From Azolla caroliniana (Eukaryota > Polypodiophyta): a stretch of DNA of 64,000 nucleotides. Position 1 is the stretch's first letter. The number at the start of each line of letters is the position of its first letter. Shown one piece after another: positions 1 to 10,214 of the stretch. The DNA lies in assembly GCA_043228905.1 (NCBI GenBank), contig JBHGNT010000003.1, forward strand, positions 9,300,001-9,364,000, read 5' to 3'. A model generated the notes under the pieces. It saw only the letters and a program-made list of their open reading frames with translations. It was not told the origin of the DNA and searched no databases. The position numbers and the translations under genes are program-made.

Positions 1-1141
1 ACGATATGTTTAATATAGGCATATGTGGTCACGTATATACGTATTTGATCATATATATGTGATAAGTAAACATATGTGTATATTCATTATTACGTGATTA
101 TATCGAAAGTTGACCTTGTCGGGAAAAGGATGTTGGTGGCCGTCGTCACATTTTTGTGAGAATGGCGTTGTCACCATCCCTTTTTCAACAATTTTTTATT
201 GTTGACAACCCCGTTGATGACCTCGATTTCGTTACGTAAAGAAACGCCTATAGCCATAATGATGTTGAGTACGTAGGGCTTGACCCACTTCAAGTGAGGT
301 CGCTCCAATGACACACGTATCCAACATCCCTCCCTCATTACATGGATACGATGCCACCATGAGCTCGTTCTTACGAGAGGCATTCGTAATGACGTGACCA
401 CGTGATGGCCCACGTGAGCCTACTACGAAACGAGGGCTCATTTGGCTTGACCATTAGGTTGCACTTTGGCGTATGCTATCGTAATTACGAGACTTGAGGT
501 TAGGTAACGTACCAACATAGTTTTGGTAAATGAGGGCGAAATAAGGACCCTTGACATATATGTTCTTTTTAAAAAAAAACATATATGATCAAATTCCTCG
601 CATATCTCTTATACGTATCAAATATTAAGCATTCGAGAAGAGAAACTTACTTGGTTGGCTCAAGTGTTTAATGTATTTGTTCTTGAGGTCTCGAGTTCAA
701 ATATGACCAAGACTATACAACATCCTTGATACATATGACTATAACACATGTTTAGGCTTAAGGTCTAAGTGCACCTCGGGGTCCTTGTAATAGGACTTAA
801 AGAGCCGAAACCACACATGTGGGCAAAGAAACATAGTTTATTGTTAACATTTTTTTCGTGTATAAACTACTCATGACGCGAACATACATGGTTGAGCCTT
901 AGGGAGCCGCCATGAAAAAATCGATATAGAGATCAGGGAATGACATTAAATTGTCACCCCCATAAACACCTTTGTGTTACCAAAGTAACCTGATCTTGAA
1001 CCTCATCTCATACGTCTAGAGGGGTATTTACGTGAGATCATGATATCGATTAATGTTTGCCCATGATATGTTTACATCACAACATGATGTTATGACTATC
1101 TCTCTGACCTTATCCTATTTCTTTTCCAGAAATAATCTTTA
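1..1141. other. Unassigned AT-rich leader upstream of the first Gypsy gag
   Basis: I find no convincing gene. The last ~60 bases end in a pyrimidine-rich tract plus AG (about 1110-1130) just before the gag ATG at 1142, resembling a splice acceptor. This may be the untranslated leader of the Gypsy element, but no LTR or primer-binding site is visible, so the 5' LTR is either outside the window or lost. At 650-710 there are weak A-box-like (TGGCTCAAGTG) and B-box-like (GAGTTCAAATA) motifs, perhaps an old tRNA-derived SINE head. The short ORFs on the minus strand at 171-441 have no recognisable domain. Confidence 0.4.
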
Positions 1142-2120
1142 ATGGCTCAAATTAACGACCCGATGTCATCCGCTCAAGCGGAAGGAACTCAAGGGAATCC
1201 TCTTGGACAAATGTCCACTGAGATGTATTTGGCACAAATAACCCAATGCCTTAGTTTCACCGCTCAACAGATGACCGAACTTCGGCAATCTCAGAGTGCT
1301 CTTGAGGCACGTGTCATTAGTCTACAATGTGAGACTAATAGACCTGATGAGAGACAAGGTGAACCATCATTTGTCATTAAGCCGTTTACGGGAGACAAAA
1401 AGGAAAGAACCGAAGAAGCAATCTGCACATGGCTGGGACGATGGGAGTCTCATTTTGAGCTCTATCCCACGCCAGATAGTACGAAGATTGCATATGTCGG
1501 CCGAGAACTCGGGGGTAAGGCCACCGCATGGTGGCGTGGGCTCCGTACTTTGGGGACATTGCCCGATACCTGGACAGATTTTGTCACGGTTTTTAAGGGC
1601 CAATTTCTGCAACCTCCCTCTCGAACCGAGGCAGCACAAGCTTTAATGAACCTCTCTAGCAGGAAATTTTCCTCGCTAGAAGACTATGTTCACCATGCTA
1701 GAACCCAAATCCAAAAATCGGGTCTAGAAGGGGACAATTGATTTATAGCTTGTTTTGTCAATGGCATCCCCAATTCGGACTATCACTGGATAGTGCACGA
1801 TAAGGATCCAAAATCCTTCGAAGAGGCCGTTGAAATAGTTCTTCGCTATCAACGCACTTCGAAGAAGGACCACAACAAAACCAACGAAGCACCCGGGACT
1901 AAGCAGTCGCAATTTGTTTGGAAACGCAAGACACCCAACGAATTCATGGATCGCGATTGTAAGCGACAACATCCTTTTTGCGTATTCTGCAAAAAGAAGG
2001 GTCATACAAAAGATCAATGTCGAAAGCTCCAACGGAAAGAGCATGACAACAAAGCTAAAGCTGCAGACCATAAAGGTCAGATTCCTAATGTCCTTCAGGT
2101 CTATACACATCATTTAAGTA
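1142..2120 (+). pseudogene. gag: Gypsy gag (capsid and zinc knuckle), one nonsense codon
   Basis: This encodes the capsid/nucleocapsid part of the polyprotein, which packages the element RNA in cytoplasmic particles. The start ATG at 1142 gives a retrotrans_gag-type domain with the tryptophan-rich core (AWWRGL, DTWTDFVTVFKGQF) around 1525-1605. A CX2CX4HX4C zinc knuckle (CVFCKKKGHTKDQC) lies at 1979-2020. An in-frame TGA at 1739-1741 splits it; reading continues in the same frame and coding similarity resumes at once, so this is a point mutation rather than the end of gag. A C-to-T change of an arginine codon would explain it. The frame continues without a stop into the protease. Confidence 0.85.
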
Positions 2121-5100
2121 ATTGTCAATGTTCTTTCCCCCACTATGTATTGGGTCCCAATGATTTACTACGTGCAAACGGGTATATCAATGGATCTCCC
2201 GTACAATTTTTATTAGATTCAGGAAGCTCACACAATTTTGTGAATGATCGTTTGGTTCAGATATGGGGAATCCAACCCACCGTAAGTGATCACACCTACA
2301 CAGTGCACTTGGCTGATGGAAGAGTACAATACATCAACGGGGCGATTCATTCATTAGGAATTTCTATTGATACTTATATAGAGGAAGTAGACTTCCATGT
2401 AATGAATCTTTGTACCACCAATGTAATACTGGGTTATCCTTGGTTTTATAATAAAAGTTGTTCTTTATCTATTGATTGGGTTCATCATTCAATTACATTT
2501 GTACTAAACGATTGTACTCATTTTATTCAATGTGTAAAAAAACAATCCCTCTCGATTGTTTCCTCGTGTCCATCAATATCCGAGTTGTCTTGTTCTACTC
2601 TATTTTATTGTGTACTTGATCCGGACATTCACGTTTATAATATCGATAATGTCTCGGTTCCATTAACATATTTTGAACAACAACAACTTGATGAAATCTT
2701 AAATGATTTTCATGATGTTTTTCCGAGTGAACTACCAGATGGTTTACCTCCTAAACGTAATATAGACCACCGAATAGATATTGTACCTGGTGTTGCACCA
2801 ATAAGTATACCTCCTTATCGCTTAAATCGATCTGAAGAGGATGAGGTATCTAAGCAATTCAAGGACTATTTACGAATGGGTTATATACATTATAATAAAT
2901 CTCCATGGGGTGCACCAATTGTCTTGGTTAAAAAAAAGAGGGCACATGGCGTATGTGTATTAATTACCGACACTTGAATAAAGTGACGATCAAGAATTCA
3001 TATCCATTGCCCCGGGTTGACGATCTAATTGACCATCTCCAGGGAGCTCGGTATTTTACAAAATTTGATCTCCGTACTGGCTACCATCAAATACGAATAA
3101 GTGAGGACGATGTTCCTAAAACGACATTTCGTACGCGCTATGGCCATTACGAGTTTTTGGTTATGCCTTTTGGTTTGACCAATGCTTCGGCTACTTTTCA
3201 ACAAGAAATGAATGACATTTTCTGAGAACAACTTGGAAAATTTGTCGTTATTTTCTTGGATGATATTTTAGTTTATAGCTGTACATTACAAGAACATGCT
3301 AAACATGTACGCTTTGTTTTACAAACATTGCGTGACAAACAGTTTTATGCGAAGATCTCAAAATGTGAGTTCTTCAAGAAATCAATTACTTATCTAGGAC
3401 ATCTCATAACCGAACGAGGAGTTGAGATTGATCCTTCTCACATTGAGAAAATCAAGCTTTGACCCACTCTTCAGAATATTCGAGAAGTTCGATCATTCCT
3501 TGGTTTTGTCGGGTTTTTGCGAAAGTCTCTTCGTAATTACTCCCAATTGACGACGCCGTTTACTAATCTTTTAAAAGGTCAAACACGTAAGTCTACAAAA
3601 CCTATTGTGTGGAATGCTACACTAGACCTCGCCTTTAAGGAACTCAAGGACCTGGTTTGCAAGGCTCCTTCACTTCTTTTACCTGATCCTTCAAAACCTT
3701 TTGAGGTTGAAACTGATGCAAGCGATTATGCTATAGGTGCTGTCTTGTATCAAGATGGTAAACCAATAGCATTCAAGAGTAAGAAACTTGATTCTGCTCA
3801 ATGTCGGTATACCGTTCAAGAAAAGGAATTATTTGCAATTATACATGCGCTCAAAACATGGCGCCATTATCTGTATGGAAATCGCTTTGTGGTAACTACG
3901 AACCACGAGTCCTTGAAATATTTTTGTGACCAACAAGACTTGAAAGGTTGTAAGGCACGATGGGCTGATCTCATCCAGGACTTTGATTTTTCCATACGAT
4001 ATCGTAAAGGTTCCATGAACACTGTCGCTGATGCACTAAGTCGCATCCGTGAAGTTAACATGCTTAGCTTCACTAAAATAACATCAGATCTTTATGATCA
4101 CCTTCGAGGAAAGTATCTTGATGACAGTTATTTTGCAAAATACTGGGCAAGAGTTGAGTCTGGAACAGACACCACCACATCCTCGAAGGAATACTTCCAC
4201 ATTGCTAACGGTTTGCTCTACCGTAATGGGAAGGTTTGTGTTCTAGATTTACCCGAGGTCAAAGAGAGGATTCTTTTTGAATGCCATGATGTACCCTCAA
4301 CAGGGCACCCTGGAATACATCGTACACTCGTTCTCATCTCCACTCAATTTTATTGGCCTAAGATGAGTCCTGACATACATAGCTATGTGACTAAATGTCA
4401 CTAGTTTCAGGTTAACAAAGTCGAGCGACTTAAAGCCGCAGGACTTTTACATCCCTTGGACATTCCCAATAATAAGTGGGAAAGTATATCCATGGATTTT
4501 ATTGTTAGCCTTCCTCGCACCCAAAAGGTCATGATGCCATCTGGGTTGTCGTTGATCGACTAACTAAAATGGCTATAGATTTATTGCTACTAAAACCACA
4601 GTAACAGCTCCTGAATTGGCTTACCAATTCATTGATGAATTATTTCGTTTTTATGGGTTACCGATGGATATCGTGAGTGATTGAGATCCAAAGTTTACTA
4701 GTGACTTCTGGATGCAAGTCTTTAAGAAGTTAGAAACTACGTTGAGCATGAGCTCCACGGATCATCCTCAATCCGATGGACTGACAGAACGAGTAAATCA
4801 AATTATTGAGGACATGCTTCGAGCATACGTTGGTGCAAAACCAACAAAATGGGAACGTTATCTCCCAATTTTGGAGTTTGCTTATAACAGATCCAAGCAT
4901 ACATCGACGGGATATAGTCCTTTTATGTTGATGTATGGTTTTCAGCCACGAGCCCTGATTGATGTTAATATACATCATGATGAGTTGCGAAGTACGCAAA
5001 ACTTTCTTTGGGATATGCAAGATATGTTGCATATTGCACGAGATAATATAAAAACAACTCAAGATAGAACACGTTTTTATGTCGGCCATCATAAGCAACC

Positions 5101-5575
5101 TCGTGTATTCAACCCTGGACAGAAGGTATTTTTACGTGTACCTCACAATTCTAAGCCATTGTCTACGGGTAAGTGCGCTAAGTTAGCCCCATGGTTTTGT
5201 GGACCTTTTATAGTCCTCAAACGCATTGGGTCATCAGCCTATCATCTCGCTCTTCTCGATGGTGTTGGAATTCATCCAGTCTTTCATGTGAGTCGTCTAA
5301 AAGAACTTCTAGGTTCTAGCGACAATACAGTTACAACTGAAACTCTGGTTACTTTTGAAGAATTATCTTCTAAACCACATGTACCAGAAAGAATTCTTGA
5401 TGTTAAAACAAAAAAATTACGTACTAAAGAAATCCGAGAATTTAAAATAAAATGGATGGATAAATCAATAAAAGATGCCACATGGGAACGCGAAAATACT
5501 CTCAAAACTAACTTCCCTAACTTTCCATTGCAAGAGTGCAATGTTTTAAAGAGGGGGAGTATGTTACGGGCATGA
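2121..5575 (+). pseudogene. pol: Gypsy pol: protease, RT, RNase H, integrase, chromodomain; multiply broken
   Basis: In order: aspartic protease with LLDSGSS at 2209-2230; RT from about 2815, including [13 protein letters not shown] and the catalytic FLDDILVYS at 3253-3279; RNase H starting ETDASDYAIGAVL near 3712; integrase H2C2 zinc finger ending near 4400; integrase core about 4430-4900; and a C-terminal chromodomain about 5377-5520 (PERILD...IKWMD...TWERE), which in chromoviruses steers integration to marked chromatin. Breaks: a one-base loss in the A-run at 2930-2937 shifts the frame. In-frame stops are TGA 3223-3225, TGA 3460-3462, TAG 4402-4404 and TGA 4682-4684. Two further single-base losses lie in the integrase core near 4524 and 4575. 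The element cannot be autonomous now. Confidence 0.88.
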
Positions 5576-6120
5576 CCATTTAATATCCCGTGGTGAGAAT
5601 TTATTGTAGTATTCTATACACGTGGATAAGTGTGAGGGTTAAACGAGATTGTAAAGAAGGGGAGGATTACTTTTAATCCTCGGGATTGAGACAACCCATT
5701 AGGTCAAGTGTGAACTTGACTGGGGGCCTTGGGTATCGCAATAAATAAGAGGCCTAGCTACCCTCATTTGATCATCTTTTTTACTACATCGAGACTCTGC
5801 TCTTGTGGTGGGTCAACTCTTGTATCAAGCGCGACAGCACCAGGTACGACTCGACGCCACGGTGGTGGTATGGGACGCCGATCGAGGCTCGAGTCCATCT
5901 CGATCCCTTCGCTCAGGGGTGGTCGGGTGGATCGACACCCTTCTTTCTCTTTCTCCTTTCTATCTATCATTTGTTTATCCTTATCTTAAGCTTACTTTAG
6001 TACCTAGCCATCTCGATCCCTTTGCTCAGGGGTGGTCGGGTGGATCGACACCCTTCTTTTTCTTTCTCCTTTCTATCTATCATTTGTTTATCCTTATCTT
6101 AAGCTTACTTTAGTACCTAG
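5562..6120 (+). repeat. Probable 3' LTR of the chromodomain Gypsy element
   Basis: It begins TGTTACGGGCATGACC directly after the purine-rich tract GAGGGGGAG that primes plus-strand synthesis. The right edge is set where Copia gag similarity resumes at 6121; a canonical CA end is not clear. No second LTR copy is in the window for comparison. The last 226 bp are a tandem duplication. Confidence 0.6.
5895..6120 (+). repeat. Two tandem copies of a 113-bp unit
   Basis: Positions 5895-6007 and 6008-6120 are the same 113-bp sequence with two differences (CTTCGCTC/CTTTGCTC and TTTCTCTT/TTTTTCTT). Both differences are C in copy one and T in copy two. The duplication lies at the LTR end next to the Copia junction. 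Confidence 0.9.
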
Positions 6121-7060
6121 ATCTCTAATAGCTATGCTTCCAAAAGAAGCTTGGGACAGTTTAGTAAATTTTTTTGCAGTGAATACAATGGCAAGAAAGC
6201 ATCAGCTAAATACCTTGGAAAAAGGTAAGATGTCAGTGAATGAGTATGCTCTGAAAATAAAGAGCATATGTGAACCACTTGCTTCTATCAATGTGATGGT
6301 AGAAGATGATGATAAGGTGGAAATATGCTAAGAGGCTTAGGACCTCAATAGAAGAGTTTCAAAACATCTATTCTCACAAGGGATAGTATCCCAAGTTTTC
6401 CAGATTTGGTATCAATGCTTGTAGTAGAAGAAAGAAATCAAATGGATGATGTAAACAAAGGAAACTCAGAGAATGAGGGGCAATCCCTCTACAATAGTGC
6501 TGAAAGAGAATGGAAGATATGGTTCAGCTAGAACCAACAACAATTATCAAGGAAGAGGACAACAGGCTGTAAGTGGAAGAAACAACATCAGAGGCAGGGG
6601 GAGCAATCGAGGAAGAGGTAAGCAAACCTATTTGAATGATGATGGCTGTTGATATTGTGGAAAACCAAGCCACACACAGGTTGAATGCTATAAAAAGAAA
6701 AATGATGAGAAAAGAGGGAAGAAACAACAAAATAATTATGCCTCAACCAGTGAAAACTGTGATAAAGACGGTGCATATGTGGTGCAACATGAAACAACAG
6801 TAGTGGCTGAATATTCACAGAGATTCAATGAAGAGTGTATGTGGTATGTAGATTCTGGGGCATCTAATCATATGACAAGACCTAAAAACTGGTTTGAAAT
6901 TCTAGGAGAACCAAAGATTCCTAGTTATGTACAGACAGGTGATAATACTACTCACCAAATAGAGCATATTGGAGATATCCCATTGTGGGAAGAAAAAGGA
7001 AAAACAAAGTATATGCTGAATGTGATGCATGTTCCAAACCTTGCAAAAAATCTGTTGTAG
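6121..7060 (+). pseudogene. Copia K gag-protease remnant
   Basis: The gag capsid domain (AWDSLVNFF, MSVNEYALKIKSICEPLASI) is seen at 6145-6330 in one frame. It then needs a frame change near 6330. A zinc knuckle (CxYCGKPSHTQVEC) lies at 6651-6692 and contains an in-frame TGA where a tryptophan codon is expected. The protease begins MWYVDSGASNHMT at 6838 and runs to NVMHVPNLAKNLL at 7057, followed by a stop. The N-terminus of gag is missing because the Gypsy element joins here. It would have made the particle proteins and the maturation protease of a Copia element; it is not functional. Confidence 0.8.
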
Positions 7061-7480
7061 CATGAAACGAGATACTGTTGCACTATCAAGTACTGAAGCT
7101 GAGTATAGAGGAGCTGCAATAGCTACCTGTGAAGAGGTATGGATCAGAAGATTGTTTTCTGATTTGGGAGAGTATATAGATGGTGCTGTCACAATTTGGT
7201 TTGACAATATGACCAGCATTCAGCTGGCAAAAAACCTAGTGTTCCATGCAAGACAAAGCACATTGAAGTGAATTATCACTTTGTTAGAGAAAAAGTGATT
7301 GATGGAGAAGTGGATCTGTTGTATGTAAATACAAATTAGCAAGTTGTTGATATTCTTATGAAGGGATTGAGCATGGACAAACATACACAGTTTAGAGACA
7401 TGATGGGAGTTATAACCATCGGCATGGTAGCTGAAAAGCATGAAGAAGAGAAGATTGAACATGATCCAAAGAAAGGATAA
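7061..7480 (+). pseudogene. Copia K RNase H C-terminal remnant
   Basis: The frame starting near 7056 reads DTVALSSTEAEYRGAAIATCEEVWIRRLF, the conserved RNase H end of Copia polyproteins, then IWFDN..SIQLAKN to about 7245. A one-base loss near 7250 shifts the frame, and in-frame stops follow, so the last segment (KHIEV-like, then the acidic EKHEEEKIEHDPKKG) is read only in pieces. The sequence directly upstream is the protease, so roughly two kilobases of integrase and RT have been lost. A polypurine tract (GAGGGGGAG) follows at about 7489-7498. Confidence 0.8.
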
Positions 7481-7498
7481 GTTGAACTTGAGGGGGAG

Positions 7499-7917
7499 TG
7501 TTGAGAAGCAAGCTCAACAAAGGTATGTGATGCTTATTGAGAAATAAGCTATAGTAGCTATTAGCTAATTAGCTACTAGTGGACATAAAGGTGAAACAAC
7601 TATTTAGGTATGCACAACTATTTAGCTACTGACAACTATTTAGCTATAGATAGCTAATTAGCTATTGGCAGGTAATTAGATGCATATATAAGTCACTTAT
7701 GTACCTAGGTAAAAAGTAAGTGTAGGAAGTAGTAAAACTGAGTGAGAGTACAGTAGTGTAGAGTTGTAAGAAAATAGAAAACAAACGAGAGCGAGTTGAG
7801 CTCTGCGTGTAATGAAGTAGGAGCTTTTTAGATTGTGCAAAGGTAAGTCTCCTTCCCCTTCCCCTTTCTGTCTTGAGCACTAAACGATCCAACAGATCAC
7901 GATCCGTTGTGCACACA
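7499..7917 (+). repeat. 3' LTR of Copia K
   Basis: It starts TGTTGAGAAGC after the polypurine tract and ends near GTTGTGCACACA. A TATA-like TATATAAG lies at 7685-7692. The upstream half (7550-7670) is built from short repeats of TATTTAGCTA and TTAGCTAATTAGCTA. The right end is approximate because no other copy is available. Confidence 0.7.
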
Positions 7918-7934
7918 GAAGAGCCATAGTGCCT

Positions 7935-8600
7935 TCATAACAATAATGCATTTACCTTCCATTGTTGCTTGCCAAGACGATATGTAATCTTGAAGTCGAA
8001 ATGAGTGAGAAATTGGACCCACCGAGTTTGCCGTCTATTCCCATGAGCATTCTGGAAATAGGCGAAATTCTTGTGATCACTGAATACAGTGACTTGATGA
8101 GGAGATCCTTCTAGGAAATGCCTCCATTGTGCAAAAGAGTCCACTATAGCTAATAATTCCTTGTCATGTACCTCGTAGTTGATTTCAGCAATGTCAAATT
8201 TGCGTGAATGGAAAGCCACGGGATGTAGCTTCTCATCATCGCCTTGCTGTGACAAAATGCTACCAAGTGCAAAATCCGATGCGTCTACTTCAGTAATAAA
8301 TGGTTTTTGTGGATCAACATGAACTAGAATAGGAGCTGATGTAAATGCTTTCTTGAGATCCACAAAAGCAAAATCTACTTCAGCAGTCCAAACAAACGAT
8401 TGCCCTTTCTTTGTGAGTTCTGTGAGAGGCAAGATAAGCTTTGAGCAATCTTGTATGAACTTGCGATAGAAATTCACGAATCCTAGAAAACATTTGACAT
8501 CTCGCATCGATTACGGAGTCTGCCACTCTAACACCGTTCGGACCTTAGTTGGATCCATAGAGATTTCTTTAGAGGAGATGAAATAGCCTTCAAATTCCAC
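7935..8600 (-). pseudogene. Gypsy fragment D, RT thumb and RNase H part
   Basis: Read on the minus strand, this has the RT-RNase H linker (VEFEGYFISS, SMDPTKV, SMRDVKCFLGFVNFYRKFIQD) and RNase H (TEVDASDFALGSILSQQGDDEKLHPVAFHSRKF, HDKELLAIVDSFAQWRHFLEG, TVFSDHKNF). It ends near ITYRLGKQQ and lacks integrase. An in-frame stop sits at about 8509-8511. It is the direct continuation of the RT fragment at 22996-23720: the same reading frame continues if the DNA between 8601 and 22995 plus one CCAC is removed. The sequence style resembles the Tf1/sushi-like Gypsy branch, but I cannot place it securely. Confidence 0.85.
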
Positions 8601-9012
8601 AACACGTTCGCATTTAGAAGTGGAAGGATCGTGCAATCCATTATTAGATTCCTTTTATAATCTGTGATTTTAGGCAAATTTCAAAAAGTTGATAAACTAG
8701 TATCACATGTCTTGAATAACATATAAAATTTGCCACTTTTTTGAGATTTAACAAGGGTGAAAATGATCATTTCTAAAATTCATTAGAGATTTCTTCAGAG
8801 GAGATGAAATAGCCTAGAAATTCCACAACACGTTCGTGTTTAGAAGTGGAAGTATCGCGCAATCCATTATTAGATTCCTTTTATAATTTGTGATTTTAGG
8901 CAAGTTTCAGAAAGTTGATATACTAGTATCACATGTCTTGAATAACATATAAAATTTGCCGCTTTTTTGAGATTTAACAAGGGTCAAAATGATCATTTCT
9001 AAAATTCATTAG
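8559..9012. repeat. Tandem duplication of 227 bp across the D/I junction
   Basis: Positions 8559-8785 and 8786-9012 are two direct copies differing at roughly 15 positions. Each copy contains about 42 bp of Gypsy D coding sequence and then the AACACGTTCG end of element I. The duplication therefore occurred after I had inserted into D. Confidence 0.85.
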
Positions 9013-9504
9013 TTTTTCGATAAATGTTTAAACGTTTATGGTCTAGAGATATGAAATGTAGTTAACTTAAGGAAAATCACGATGGTTAACTCGAAGCACA
9101 AGTTTAGATTAATGGTTTGACCATCTTGAGGAGATGTAGGTTCTAGAAGTGTCCTCAACATCTATAAATTTAGTGTTCATCAACATCCATAAAGTCAGAA
9201 CTCCAAAAATGTAGATGATATTCATGAACTATGAAAATTGTCAAACCTAGACGTGAACATTAATATGTCCTTCGAACATATCACATAGTTATCAGGGTAT
9301 CCACACTTCTCTCGTCTTCTTCCTTTTGAGAACTCTCCTCCAAAATTTGTGAAGTAGTATCTACTCCACATAGGCCAGCAATAGTATGGTCCTCTACTAA
9401 CTCGTCGTCAAAATCAATAAGCTCCCTAAGTTCACCACCTAATGGAGGAATAGGTTCATGTGATCCATGGTGAAAACATTAAGGCTTTAACCCTCATGTG
9501 AATG
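9013..9504. other. Non-coding interior of element I
   Basis: AT-rich sequence without a credible ORF, RNA gene or repeat that I can recognise. It belongs to the left interior of element I. Confidence 0.5.
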
Positions 9505-9701
9505 AAACTCACTTGCTCATCCAACTTTTGTTAGTGTAAAGTCATCCAAAATTATTACCATTGACATAATTAATTTAAAAACAAAGATTTCAGTACAATT
9601 CGATACAATGTAACGAATTCAGATTGCAATACAATTTGATACTCAGGTTCAAAGTGTTTTTATCACAATTCCATTCTTAGTATCAAATTCAGGTTCAAAG
9701 T
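9505..9701. repeat. Left arm of an inverted repeat (foldback-type) disrupted by Copia A
   Basis: This arm contains CAATTCGATACAATGTAACG and similar near-palindromic GATAC...GTATC motifs. Its reverse complement matches 22230-22430 closely and 21860-22005 in part. The 5' LTR of Copia A begins right after it, behind the target sequence AAAGT at 9697-9701. Confidence 0.75.
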
Positions 9702-10142
9702 TGTTGAGAGACAAGCTCAACATCGGCCGGATCGGCTGAAGAAGCCGAGGACCGGATCGGTTAGGCCGAATGCGTAAACCGGTATGCAGACCGGTGCGTA
9801 GGTAGGGTCGGATCGGTACGTAAACCGGGAGGCCGTTAGGAAAGATATTCCGTGAGGAATATATTTGGGAGTTAGTGTAGGAGCTCTTAATGAGCATTGA
9901 AGTATTGTCAGTACTTCGGTCAGTCCTTCTAGGACTTGTATAAAAGTGTTCATTGAACACACATATGTATACAGTGTATTGAATAGAGATTGAGTTTTTG
10001 TTGAATATAGTTCTTGTGCTTTCTCTCTCTCACTCTCTCTGTCTCTCCCGCGTATACTGCGTAAGCTCAAGCTCTCCATTGAACCTGAGTTTTCTTCCTC
10101 CTGTTTGGTCTTCATACTTGCTTCCGCACGCTACTTTTTACA
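9702..10142 (+). repeat. 5' LTR of Copia A (441 bp)
   Basis: TG...CA boundaries: TGTTGAGAGACAAGC at 9702 and ...CTACTTTTTACA at 10142, directly before the primer-binding site. A TATA box (TATAAAA) lies at 9939-9945, so transcription should start about 30 bp downstream. A CT-rich tract follows at 10020-10050. It lacks 14 bp present in the 3' LTR near 21415-21430, which sit between short direct repeats ATCGGTT. Confidence 0.93.
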
Positions 10143-10154
10143 TGGTATCAGAGC
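10143..10154 (+). other. Primer-binding site, initiator tRNA-Met type
   Basis: TGGTATCAGAGC immediately follows the 5' LTR. It is complementary to the 3' end of plant initiator tRNA-Met, the usual primer of Copia elements. Confidence 0.9.
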
Positions 10155-10214
10155 GCGAGGGTTGAGAACCTCTCTGTAGCCGACATAGCTTGACGAAGAA
10201 GAACAAGAAGAACG

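Larger units (their letters stand above)
1142..6120 (+). mobile_element. Gypsy LTR retrotransposon with chromodomain, decayed; 5' LTR absent
   Basis: The order gag, protease, RT, RNase H, integrase, chromodomain is that of chromovirus-type Metaviridae elements of plants. Protein-coding similarity runs from 1142 to 5575 and is followed by a purine tract (about 5548-5560) and a 3' LTR starting with TG at 5562. The coding region is broken by at least five in-frame stops and three single-base deletions. Its right side abuts the middle of a Copia gag at 6121, so it probably inserted into that Copia element. Confidence 0.85.
6121..7917 (+). mobile_element. Copia retrotransposon K, 5'-truncated with integrase and RT deleted
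   Basis: Copia gag similarity starts abruptly at 6121, runs through zinc knuckle and protease, then jumps directly to the RNase H end at about 7061 and on to the polypurine tract and 3' LTR. The missing part is the integrase and RT, so this is an internal-deletion derivative. Its LTR start TGTTGAGAAGCAAGCTCAAC is close to that of Copia A in this window, so they are probably one lineage. Confidence 0.8.

Noticed and set aside
171-441. Two overlapping minus-strand ORFs of 69-80 codons
   Set aside because: No domain, no supporting context, overlapping frames; expected by chance.
650-710. SINE with tRNA-like promoter boxes
   Set aside because: Only weak box matches, no cloverleaf, no tail or target duplication; mentioned but not called as a feature.
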